Origin: Microlunatus panaciterrae
GTDB lineage: Bacteria; Actinomycetota; Actinomycetes; Propionibacteriales; Propionibacteriaceae
Length of the DNA stretch: 64,000 bases
Assembly (NCBI RefSeq): GCF_016907535.1
Contig: NZ_JAFBCF010000001.1
Span: 1,674,001-1,738,000, forward strand
Direction: 5' to 3'
Position numbers and translations under genes: made by a program. Below the pieces are notes generated by a model. It was not told the origin of the DNA. It searched no databases and saw nothing but the letters and a program-made list of their open reading frames with translations. Position 1 is the first letter of the stretch, and each line of letters opens with the position of its first letter. Positions 49,597 through 56,844 of the stretch are shown here, one piece after another.

Positions 49597-51273
49597 TCAG
49601 GCGAAGATGATGGACAGGACGAGGACGATGCCGAGTGCGGTGAAGCCCAACAGCTTCGGCGACTCCCACCACCGTCGGACATAGCCTTCGTGCGGGTCGC
49701 CGGCGTTGGGGTCCGGCACGCCGTAGACCAGACCGGCGAGCTGGGCGACCGGCTTGGGCGGGGTCACCAGGGTGACGATCACGGTGACCACCGCATCGGC
49801 GACGAAGGCCGTGATGGCGCCGAAGAAGTTGATCATCTGGGCATTGGGTTCGCCGGACATGGTCTGGCCGGCGTGGAAGTAGGCGATGTTCGGGCCGATC
49901 AGGTGGAAGATGCCGGCACCGGCGGTGCCGGCGATCAGCCCGGCGAAACCGGCCCACGGCGAGCAGCGCTTCCAGAACATCGCGATGATGAAGGTGGCGA
50001 ACAACGGTGCGTTGAAGAACGAGAACAGCAGCTGGATGTAGTCCATGATGTTGCTGTAGCCGGAGGCGATGAACGCCGTACCGACGCCGATCATGATGCC
50101 GACCACGGTTACGATCCGACCCACGTTGAGGTAGTAGTGGTCCGGGAAGTTCTTGCGGATGTAGGACTGCCAGATGTCGTAGGTGAAGACGGTGTTGAAC
50201 GAGCTGACGTTGGCTGCCATGCCCGCCATGAAGGCGGCCAGCAGACCGGCCAGGGCCAGACCGAGGGCGCCGTTCGGCAGGTAGTGGTTCATCAGGATCG
50301 GGATCGCGTCGTTGTAGTCGGTCCCGGAGCCCTTCTGGCCGAACTTGGGCAGGATGGCGATGGCGATCAGACCGGGGATGATGGTCACGGCCGGGATGAA
50401 GATCTTCGGGAACGCCCCGATCAACGGGGTCCGTTCCGCCGCGGACAGGTTCTTCGCCGACAGTGCCCTCTGCACCTCGGCGAAGTTGGTGGTCCAGTAG
50501 CCGAAGGACAGCACGAATCCCAGCCCCATCACAATGCCGATCCAGTCACCCAACGGGTTGGTCCAGTGGCCGACACCGGTGCCTGCCCAGGTGGAGAACG
50601 CGTCCGCGCCGAGGGCGCTCTTGCTGCTGACCCGTTCCTTCAGCCCGCTCCAGCCACCGACGTCCTTCAGACCGATGATCACCAGCGGGATCAGACCGGC
50701 CAAGATCACGAAGAACTGCAGCACCTCGTTGTAGATGGCTCCGGACAGGCCGCCCAACGTGATGTAGGCCAGCACGAAGCCGGCAGCGATCAGGATCGAG
50801 GCCCAGGTGGGCCAGCCCAGCAGTGCCTTGATCACCAACGCCAGCGCGTACAGGTTGACGCCTGCGGTGAGCACCGCGGCCAGGGCGAAGCTGAGGGCGT
50901 TGACCAGATGCGTCGCCGGGTTGAAGCGGCGCAGCAGATACTCGGGCACGCTGCGTACTCGAGAGCCGTAGTAGAACGGCATCATCACCAGGCCCAGGAA
51001 GACCATCGCCGGGACGGCACCGATCCAATAGAAGTGCACCGTCGAGATGCCGTACTTGGCGCCGTTGGCCGCCATCCCCAGGATCTCGATCGCGCCGAGG
51101 TTGGCCGAGATGAAGGCCAGCCCGGTGACCCAGGCCGGCAGGGATCGGCCGGACAGCAGGAAGTCCTCGCTGGTGGCGATCGCGCGCCTGGCAAGGAAAC
51201 CGATCGCCACCACAAGAGCGAAGTAGATCCCCAGGATCACGAAGTCCATCGGGTTCACATCAAGCTGAGTCAT
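49597..51273 (-). CDS. Sodium:solute symporter (SSS family, sugar/inositol-like)
   Basis: The 558-residue transporter has about 14 membrane segments. It shows SSS signatures such as FLLSGRSLPAWVTGLAFISANLGAIEILGMAANGAKYG, YITLGGLSGAIYNEVLQFFVILAGLIPLVIIGLKDVGGW, GYWTTNFAEVQRALSAKNLSAAERTPLIGAFPKIFIP, AAFMAGMAANVSSFNTVFTYDIWQ and the Na-site region. This pattern is closest to Na/glucose- or Na/inositol-type SSS members. It probably imports a sugar, and ppgK is encoded divergently next to it. Start at ATG 51273 follows GAGGAG. Confidence 0.92.
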   Translation of the reverse strand: MTQLDVNPMDFVILGIYFALVVAIGFLARRAIATSEDFLLSGRSLPAWVTGLAFISANLGAIEILGMAANGAKYGISTVHFYWIGAVPAMVFLGLVMMPFYYGSRVRSVPEYLLRRFNPATHLVNALSFALAAVLTAGVNLYALALVIKALLGWPTWASILIAAGFVLAYITLGGLSGAIYNEVLQFFVILAGLIPLVIIGLKDVGGWSGLKERVSSKSALGADAFSTWAGTGVGHWTNPLGDWIGIVMGLGFVLSFGYWTTNFAEVQRALSAKNLSAAERTPLIGAFPKIFIPAVTIIPGLIAIAILPKFGQKGSGTDYNDAIPILMNHYLPNGALGLALAGLLAAFMAGMAANVSSFNTVFTYDIWQSYIRKNFPDHYYLNVGRIVTVVGIMIGVGTAFIASGYSNIMDYIQLLFSFFNAPLFATFIIAMFWKRCSPWAGFAGLIAGTAGAGIFHLIGPNIAYFHAGQTMSGEPNAQMINFFGAITAFVADAVVTVIVTLVTPPKPVAQLAGLVYGVPDPNAGDPHEGYVRRWWESPKLLGFTALGIVLVLSIIFA

Positions 51274-51447
51274 GCGGCGGCGCTCCTCGCTCTCAGGACG
51301 TTCATGTCCACCGGCGATTATGTCGCCGGCGGCTAGTGGGGGCAAGGGTTTGGCCCGGGCGCCGTTCCGGGTAGCTCCCGACAGGGACGTCGTGCATCGC
51401 CTACAGGGCTGCAGACGGGCGGCGGCGGAGCGGCTAGGCTCAGCCGC

Positions 51448-52224
51448 ATGAGCGATCGTTTCGTACTCGGCATCGACATCGGCGGCAGCGGCATCAAGGG
51501 GGCGCCGGTCGACCTCGAGACCGGCGAACTGACGGCTGATCGGCTGCGCATCGAGACACCGAAGAAGTCGACTCCGAAGAACGTGGCGAAAGTGGTCGCC
51601 GAGGTTGTGGCGCATTTCGCCGACCAGATCGGCACCGGCCCGATCGGCGTCACCATCCCGGCGGTGGTGACGCATGGCATGACCCGGTCCGCGGCCAACA
51701 TCGACAAGGCGTGGATCGACTGCGAGGCAGAGAAGCTGATGGAGGATCACCTCGGTCGCGACATCTACCTGGTCAACGATGCCGATGCGGCCGGGGTCGC
51801 CGAGGTGCACTACGGCGCCGCGAAAAACCATCCGGGACTGGTCCTGTTGACCACGCTGGGTACCGGCATCGGCAGCGCGCTGCTCTACCGCGGGGTGCTG
51901 ATCCCCAACTCCGAGCTGGGCCACCTCGAGATCGACGGGCACGACGCGGAGAGCCAGGCCGCGGCGAGCGTGAAGGACAACCTGGGGCTGTCCTATGACG
52001 AGTACGTGCCACGCCTGCAGCGCTACTACGAGGTCGTCGAGCGACTGTTCTGGCCGGACCTGATCGTCGTCGGCGGTGGGGTGAGCCGCAAGGCGGACAA
52101 GTTCCTGCCGAAGCTCAAGCTCAACACCAAGATCGTTCCCGCAGAGCTGCGCAACACCGCCGGAATCGTCGGGGCGGCGTGGCTGGCCAACGACAAGCTC
52201 GTGCACCCCGACCTGCTCCGGTGA
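51448..52224 (+). CDS. ppgK: Polyphosphate glucokinase
   Basis: The 258-residue ROK-fold kinase matches actinobacterial PpgK throughout: [105 protein letters not shown] and [31 protein letters not shown]. It phosphorylates glucose with polyphosphate and usually ATP. A TAGGCT box about nine bases upstream suggests a leaderless message. The divergent sodium/solute symporter next to it may supply glucose. Confidence 0.96.
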   Translation: MSDRFVLGIDIGGSGIKGAPVDLETGELTADRLRIETPKKSTPKNVAKVVAEVVAHFADQIGTGPIGVTIPAVVTHGMTRSAANIDKAWIDCEAEKLMEDHLGRDIYLVNDADAAGVAEVHYGAAKNHPGLVLLTTLGTGIGSALLYRGVLIPNSELGHLEIDGHDAESQAAASVKDNLGLSYDEYVPRLQRYYEVVERLFWPDLIVVGGGVSRKADKFLPKLKLNTKIVPAELRNTAGIVGAAWLANDKLVHPDLLR

Positions 52225-52237
52225 GCCGCCGGGTTCG

Positions 52238-52852
52238 ATGACCGTACGGTGGATCGGCGGGTCGCCCTGTGCCGGCAAGAGCACCGTGGCCGAGCTGCTG
52301 GCCGACCGCCATCGGCTGCGGCACTATCGCGTCGACGACTTCTTCGAGGAACACGCGCTGCGCCTCGGTGCCACCGGACCGGTGTTCACCAAGGTGCTCG
52401 CCCTGACGACGACGCAGCGCCTCGGCCAACCGGTCGACGTCCAGGTGGCTGATGTGTTCGCCCTGGCTCGAGAGCAGTTCGGCTGCGTCCTGGCCGACCT
52501 GGCCGCGCTGGAGGGCGACCTGCTGGTGGAGGGTGCGGCGCTGACCCCGCAGCTGCTGTCCGAGCACGGCGTCGAGTCCGGCACGGCCATCTGGATGGTG
52601 CCGACCGAGACGTTCCAGCGCCGGCACTACGGACAGCGCGAGTGGGCCCGGCGGCTGGTGGCGGATACTCCCGATCCGGCAGCGGCATTCGAAAGCTGGA
52701 TGCGGCGGGACGCCGTCTTCGCCCGGGCCATCGCCGAGCAGGCCGCCCGAACGGGCTACCGCTCATTGGTGGTCGACGGTACCCAGCCCGCCGCGGCCCT
52801 GGCCCGTACAGTCGAGCAGCATTTCGCCCTTACCCCCGTACCCTCCGGGTGA
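52238..52852 (+). CDS. P-loop kinase-like protein
   Basis: The 204-residue protein has a Walker A of unusual form (RWIGGSPCAGKSTVAELLADRH) and a following DDFFEEHA segment like the acceptor site of (deoxy)nucleoside or shikimate kinases. LEGDLLVEGAALTPQLL is Walker-B-like, and a C-terminal RTGYRSLVVDGTQPAAALA closes the fold. It belongs to the AAA_18/AAA_33 kinase-like group of unknown substrate. The gene follows ppgK by 13 bases and is probably co-transcribed with it. A palindromic element lies just downstream. Confidence 0.78.
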   Translation: MTVRWIGGSPCAGKSTVAELLADRHRLRHYRVDDFFEEHALRLGATGPVFTKVLALTTTQRLGQPVDVQVADVFALAREQFGCVLADLAALEGDLLVEGAALTPQLLSEHGVESGTAIWMVPTETFQRRHYGQREWARRLVADTPDPAAAFESWMRRDAVFARAIAEQAARTGYRSLVVDGTQPAAALARTVEQHFALTPVPSG

Positions 52853-52870
52853 GTCGGGGCGTCGTGGTTT

Positions 52871-52962
52871 CAGTTTCCCAAGTCGACTTGGGAAACTGTC
52901 ACTTGACCAGGGAAATTTGCCCAGTCATGTACGAGTTTCCCAAGTCGACTTGGGAAACCGAC
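52871..52962. repeat. Palindromic extragenic element, copy B
   Basis: This ~92-bp region carries two copies of a perfect 22-base palindrome, TTTCCCAAGTCGACTTGG plus GAAA (52875-52896 within a 28-base palindrome 52871-52898, and 52936-52957). They flank an inner segment with the same AAATTTG centre and GTCATG/TGTCAC words as copy A at 8644-8737. It lies between convergent genes (P-loop kinase and argS). Both elements are followed by CCCCCAAGG-GGG, the start of another small hairpin. Confidence 0.88.
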
Positions 52963-52979
52963 CGAGCCCCCAAGGTGGG

Positions 52980-54662
52980 CTACATGCGCTCCAGGGCTTC
53001 AATGCCGAGCAGGTCCAGGCCCTCGGCGAGGACCTTGCGGGTGGCCTGGCAGAGGGCCAGCCGGGACGCGCGCACCTCGCCCTCGGACTTCAGCACCGGG
53101 CACTGCTCGTAGAACACGGCCAGCGCGCCGGACACGTCGTAGAGGTAGGTGCACAGCTTGTGCGGCTGCAGGGTCGCCGCCACCTCCTCGACGGTCTCGC
53201 CGAACCGCGTCAGCAGCAGGGCCAGGCTCTGCTCCGCGGGCTCGTCCAGCACCGTGATCTGCTGCTGGTCGACCAGGCCCTCCGCCTCCGCCTTGCGCAG
53301 CACCTGGCAGACGCGGGCGTGGGCGTACTGCAGGTACGGGCCGGTGTTGCCGGTGGTGGCGACCATCCGGTCGACGTCGAAGACGTAGTCCTTGTTCAGC
53401 CCCGTCGACAGGTCGGCGTACTTGACCGCCGCCAAGGCGATCGCCGGCGCCGCCTTCTCCTCGGCCGCGTCCAGCAGCGTGTTGAGGGTGACGGCTGTCC
53501 CTTCCCGGGTGGAGAACTTCTTCCCGTCAGGACCGAGCACCTGACCGAAGGCGACGTGCTCGGCCGAGACGGTGTCGGGCAGGAAGCCGGCCTTGCGCGC
53601 GACCGCGAACACCTGGTCGAAGTGGAACGACTGCGGCGCGCCAACGACGTAGATGATCCGATGTGCACCGAGCTCGCGGACCCGGCGCCGGACAGCGGCC
53701 AGATCGCTGGTGGCGTAGCCGAACCCGCCGTCCCGCTTCCGGACGATCATGGGCGAGTTGAAGCCCTCGACGAAGACGCACAGTGCGCCGTCGTCGATCA
53801 CTGCCGTCCCGTCGGCCTCCAGCTCGGCCGCCACCGCAGCAAGATCATCGTTGTACGTCGACTCCCCGGCAAGATCATCATCGGTGAGCAGTACGCCCAG
53901 CCTGGCGTACGCGGCATTGAAACCGGCCAGTGAGATGTCGATCAGCTGTTGCCAGATCTCCCGGGTCTCCGCATCGCCGGACTGCAGCGCCACCACCCGC
54001 GCGCGGGCCCGGTTGGCGAACGCGTCGTCAGACTTGAAGTGCGCGTTGGCCTTCGTGTACAGGGCCTCGGCACTGGCCAGGTCCAGCTCGGCGACGTCAA
54101 TTTGATCTTCGAGGATCTGCTCCACCAGCATGCCGAACTGGGTTCCCCAGTCACCGATGTGGTTCTGCGCGATCACGGTGTGCCCCACGGCGCGGAGCAC
54201 TCGGTTCAGGCAGTCTCCGATGATCGTCGAGCGGAGGTGCCCGACATGCATCTGCTTGGCGACGTTGGGGGCCGAGTAGTCGATCACGACCGTACTGGGC
54301 TGTTCGGCCTCCAGCACACCCGAGCGCGGGTCGGCGAGCTGCTCGCTGACCGCCCGAGCCAGCACCGAGGACCGCAGCCGGAAGTTGATGAACCCGGGTC
54401 CGGCGATCTCGAGCGGCTCGCAGAGGTCGTCCACCTCCAGTGCGTCCACGATCCGCTGAGCGACCTCGCGCGGCGGCCGGCCCTCGGTCTTCGCCAACCG
54501 CAACGCAACATTGGACTGGAAATGACCGAACTGCGGCTTGGTGGCGGGCCTGAGCTCCGGGTCGATACCGGCAACGGCCTCGACCCTGGCAGTCAGCAGG
54601 GATGGAAGTGACGACACAAGAGGTAAGTATTTCACTTCCGGGCCAGGGAATATTCTCGGCAT
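52980..54662 (-). CDS. argS: Arginyl-tRNA synthetase
   Basis: The class I synthetase has an N-terminal additional domain (KPQFGHFQSNVALRLAK), HIGH equivalent SAPNVAKQMHVGHLRSTIIGD and GDWGTQFGMLVEQI. The KMSKS-equivalent loop is GKKFSTREG, and a C-terminal DALR anticodon-binding domain is AHARVCQVLRKAE...LCTYLYDVSGALAVFYEQCPVLKSE, ending LDLLGIEALERM. It is complete, at about 560 residues with ATG 54662. GTG 54617 (SSLPSLLTARVEAVAG) is a plausible shorter start because no good ribosome site precedes either. Confidence 0.96.
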   Translation of the reverse strand: MPRIFPGPEVKYLPLVSSLPSLLTARVEAVAGIDPELRPATKPQFGHFQSNVALRLAKTEGRPPREVAQRIVDALEVDDLCEPLEIAGPGFINFRLRSSVLARAVSEQLADPRSGVLEAEQPSTVVIDYSAPNVAKQMHVGHLRSTIIGDCLNRVLRAVGHTVIAQNHIGDWGTQFGMLVEQILEDQIDVAELDLASAEALYTKANAHFKSDDAFANRARARVVALQSGDAETREIWQQLIDISLAGFNAAYARLGVLLTDDDLAGESTYNDDLAAVAAELEADGTAVIDDGALCVFVEGFNSPMIVRKRDGGFGYATSDLAAVRRRVRELGAHRIIYVVGAPQSFHFDQVFAVARKAGFLPDTVSAEHVAFGQVLGPDGKKFSTREGTAVTLNTLLDAAEEKAAPAIALAAVKYADLSTGLNKDYVFDVDRMVATTGNTGPYLQYAHARVCQVLRKAEAEGLVDQQQITVLDEPAEQSLALLLTRFGETVEEVAATLQPHKLCTYLYDVSGALAVFYEQCPVLKSEGEVRASRLALCQATRKVLAEGLDLLGIEALERM

Positions 54663-54752
54663 GTCGAGGTTGTCCCTGATCGGGGCTGCATCGACCCCTG
54701 AGCGGCCGTGCGCCCGCCCCCTCCCCCGTACGACGAGTCAAGGAGTTCATCC

Positions 54753-55577
54753 ATGTCGCAGGTTCCCACCATCACCCTCAACGACGGCCATCAGATCCCT
54801 CAGCTGGGCTTCGGAGTGTGGCAGGTCTCGACCGAGGACATCGTGCCCGCCGTGGCCAAGGCCCTCCAGGTCGGCTACCGCCACATCGACACGGCAGCCA
54901 TCTACGGCAATGAGGAAGGTGTCGGTCAGGCCATCGCCGAGTCGGGGATCCCGCGCGAGGAGCTGTTCGTCACCACCAAGCTGTGGAACGCCAACCATGC
55001 GCACCACGACGCCATCAACGCCGCCCAGGAGAGCCTGAAGAAGCTCGGGCTGGACTACGTCGACCTCTACCTGATCCACTGGCCGACACCGAAGAACGAC
55101 AACTACGTCGAGGCGTGGAAGGCGCTCGAGGAGATCCAGGCGAACGGTTGGTCGAGGTCGATCGGCGTCTCCAACTTCCAGATCGACCATCTGCGCCGGA
55201 CCATCGCCGAGAGCTCCGTCGTGCCAGCCGTGAACCAGATCGAGCTGCACCCGACCTTCGCCCAGTCCGACGTGGTGGCGGTCAACGACGAGTTCGGCAT
55301 CAAGACCGAGGCGTGGAGCCCGCTTGGGCAGGCCGAGGACCTCAACAACGCCACCATCCAGCAGCTGGCGGAGACCCTGGGCCGTACCCCCGCCCAGGTC
55401 ATCCTGCGCTGGCACCTGCAGAAGGGCTACATCGTCTTCCCGAAGTCGGTCACCCCCGCCCGGATCGAGGAGAACTTCAACGTCCTCGACTTCGAGCTCA
55501 GCACCGACGACGTCGCGGCGATCGACGCGCTGGACGCAGGCAACCGCATCGGCGGCCACCCAGACGAGCTCAACTGA
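54753..55577 (+). CDS. Aldo/keto reductase
   Basis: The 274-residue TIM-barrel NADPH-dependent reductase has the catalytic tetrad Asp (HIDTAAIYGNEEGVG), Tyr in the same motif, Lys (VTTKLWNANH) and His (LIHWPTPK). The cofactor loop is VFPKSVTPARIEENFNVLDFELS. It belongs to the AKR5-like 2,5-diketo-gluconate-reductase/YvgN group, which reduces aldehydes, ketones and methylglyoxal. AAGGAG seven bases before ATG 54753 sets the start. It ends before a 46-base hairpin. Confidence 0.94.
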   Translation: MSQVPTITLNDGHQIPQLGFGVWQVSTEDIVPAVAKALQVGYRHIDTAAIYGNEEGVGQAIAESGIPREELFVTTKLWNANHAHHDAINAAQESLKKLGLDYVDLYLIHWPTPKNDNYVEAWKALEEIQANGWSRSIGVSNFQIDHLRRTIAESSVVPAVNQIELHPTFAQSDVVAVNDEFGIKTEAWSPLGQAEDLNNATIQQLAETLGRTPAQVILRWHLQKGYIVFPKSVTPARIEENFNVLDFELSTDDVAAIDALDAGNRIGGHPDELN

Positions 55578-55594
55578 GCCGTCACTGACCCGCG

Positions 55595-55640
55595 CTGTGG
55601 GCGGGATCGCTACCGACCTCGGTAGGGATCCCGCCCACAG
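55595..55640. terminator. Strong 46-base hairpin between convergent genes
   Basis: CTGTGGGCGGGATC (55595-55608) and its exact complement (55627-55640), together with CTACCG/CGGTAG (55610-55625) around an ACCT loop, make a near-continuous 20-bp stem. It sits 17 bases after the aldo/keto reductase stop and 6 bases from the stop of the opposing NTF2-like gene. It is symmetrical, so it probably terminates both. Confidence 0.85.
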
Positions 55641-55646
55641 GCGGTT

Positions 55647-56051
55647 TCAGGGCCGCAGGAGGCGGACATCCCGGGCGTGCCGGGCCTGGGTCTGCTCGTC
55701 CCAGTCCCCGGTGCAGTAGACCGACAACTCGGTGATCGCGCCGTCGACGACGTCGGCACGTGCCATCTCACGGCAGTACATCGTCTGGCCGTCCTGCTGC
55801 CAGCGCTCCTCCCACTCGATCACGAACCCGTGCGCGGTCGCATCGATGCGGTAGCGGGGCACCGTGCCCGGTTGGGGATGCAGCCGGCGCCGCGACTCGA
55901 CCACCTGGCCTGCTCCGCGCGCCTGCAGCCGCCACTGTGGTGGGGTGAAGTCGAGCAGTACGTCGGGTGCGAACAGCCCCGCCGCGGCGACACCGGTCTC
56001 CATCAGCCGCATCAGCTCAGCGCCGAGCTCTTTCATCCGAGTCTCGTCCAC
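55647..56051 (-). CDS. NTF2/SnoaL-like protein
   Basis: The 134-residue protein shows the compact alpha+beta pattern of NTF2-like proteins: ELGAELMRLMETGVAAAGLFAPDVLLDFTPPQWRL, then HGFVIEWEERWQQDGQTMYCREMARADVVDGAITELSVYCTGDWDEQTQ. Members include ketosteroid isomerases, limonene hydrolases and many proteins of unknown substrate. It follows the cupin gene by a 2-base gap, so the two are co-expressed. No catalytic set is clear. Confidence 0.8.
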   Translation of the reverse strand: MDETRMKELGAELMRLMETGVAAAGLFAPDVLLDFTPPQWRLQARGAGQVVESRRRLHPQPGTVPRYRIDATAHGFVIEWEERWQQDGQTMYCREMARADVVDGAITELSVYCTGDWDEQTQARHARDVRLLRP

Positions 56052-56053
56052 CG

Positions 56054-56437
56054 CTAGACCTCCGCCGGCTGAGTGCGCGCCATGTTCGCCTCCAGGACGG
56101 CATTGGTCTGCCGCAGAGCATCGGTCTGACTGAACTCGACGAGCTCGGTACCGGCGAAGATCAGCGGCAGATGACCGGGCGCGCCGTAGTAGGCGTCACC
56201 GGCCTTGAACTCCTCGTCGTGGTCGGCGTACCGGAAGATCACCCGGCCCCGGGTCACGGTCCCCCAGTGCTCACAATGGCAACGGTCATCCGGCAGACCC
56301 GCGAACAGCGGTGCCGGATCGAAGTCGGCCTTGTGCGTCTCGAAACCGACCGTGTAGCCCCCGAGCTCGACGTACCGTCCCTCGATCATCGGCTCGTCCA
56401 GGGCGATCGGCGCCTCCGCCTTGCTGGTGCGTGGCAT
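56054..56437 (-). CDS. Cupin-domain protein
   Basis: The 127-residue single-domain cupin has PDDRCHCEHWGTVTRGRVIFRYADHDEEFKAGDAYYGAPGHLPLIFAGTELVEFSQTDALR, with His-X-His-like metal residues in motif 1 and GDAYY..PGH in motif 2. The Cys-His-Cys-Glu-His cluster suggests a metal-bound form. ATG 56437 is preceded by GGGAGAGG. It is the first gene of a two-gene operon with the NTF2-like protein; the 31-bp repeat array lies immediately upstream. Possible roles are dioxygenase, isomerase or small-molecule sensor. Confidence 0.83.
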   Translation of the reverse strand: MPRTSKAEAPIALDEPMIEGRYVELGGYTVGFETHKADFDPAPLFAGLPDDRCHCEHWGTVTRGRVIFRYADHDEEFKAGDAYYGAPGHLPLIFAGTELVEFSQTDALRQTNAVLEANMARTQPAEV

Positions 56438-56525
56438 GTCCTCTCCCTTCGTGGAAATGGTTGATACCAGTCCTGCGTGAGATCGGGCCGCACGGTGTGA
56501 GAACGAGCAGGGTGTGAGCGCGCGG

Positions 56526-56833
56526 CAGGGCGCTTCGGCAAGCTCAGCGCACGTGTCTGGGCTCCCCGACAAGCTCAGCGCGCGGCAGGGCGCTTCGACA
56601 AGCTCAGCGCGCGCGGCAGGGCGCTTCGACAAGCTCAGCGCGCGCGGCAGGGCGCTTCGACAAGCTCAGCGCGCGCGGCAGGGCGCTTCGACAAGCTCAG
56701 CGCGCGCGGCAGGGCGCTTCGACAAGCTCAGCGCGCGCGGCAGGGCGCTTCGACAAGCTCAGCGCGCGCGGCAGGGCGCTTCGACAAGCTCAGCGCGCGC
56801 GGCAGGGCGCTTCGGCAAGCTCAGCGCACGTGG
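56526..56833. repeat. Tandem array of 31-bp repeats (minisatellite), about 8 units plus diverged ends
   Basis: From 56586 eight units recur at exactly 31 bases, each beginning CAGGGCGCTTCGACAAGCTC and ending in a GCGCGCGCGG-type run. The first copies, at 56526 and near 56570, are diverged (60-base offset, TTCGGCAAGC and CCCCGACAAGC variants), and the last unit also reads TTCGGCAAGC. There are no spacers, so this is not CRISPR. GCTTCGACAAGC within each unit is self-complementary. The array lies between the stop of the AAA/TPR ATPase gene and the start of the cupin gene. Confidence 0.92.
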
Positions 56834-56844
56834 AGGTGGAGGCT

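Noticed and set aside
49690-51336. 548-codon open frame antisense to the sodium/solute symporter
   Set aside because: The opposite strand has an unmistakable SSS transporter; the antisense product is Gly/Asp/Gln-rich without a fold.
56526-56833. Possible CRISPR array
   Set aside because: Units are directly adjacent at a 31-base period with no unique spacers, and there are no cas genes in the window.
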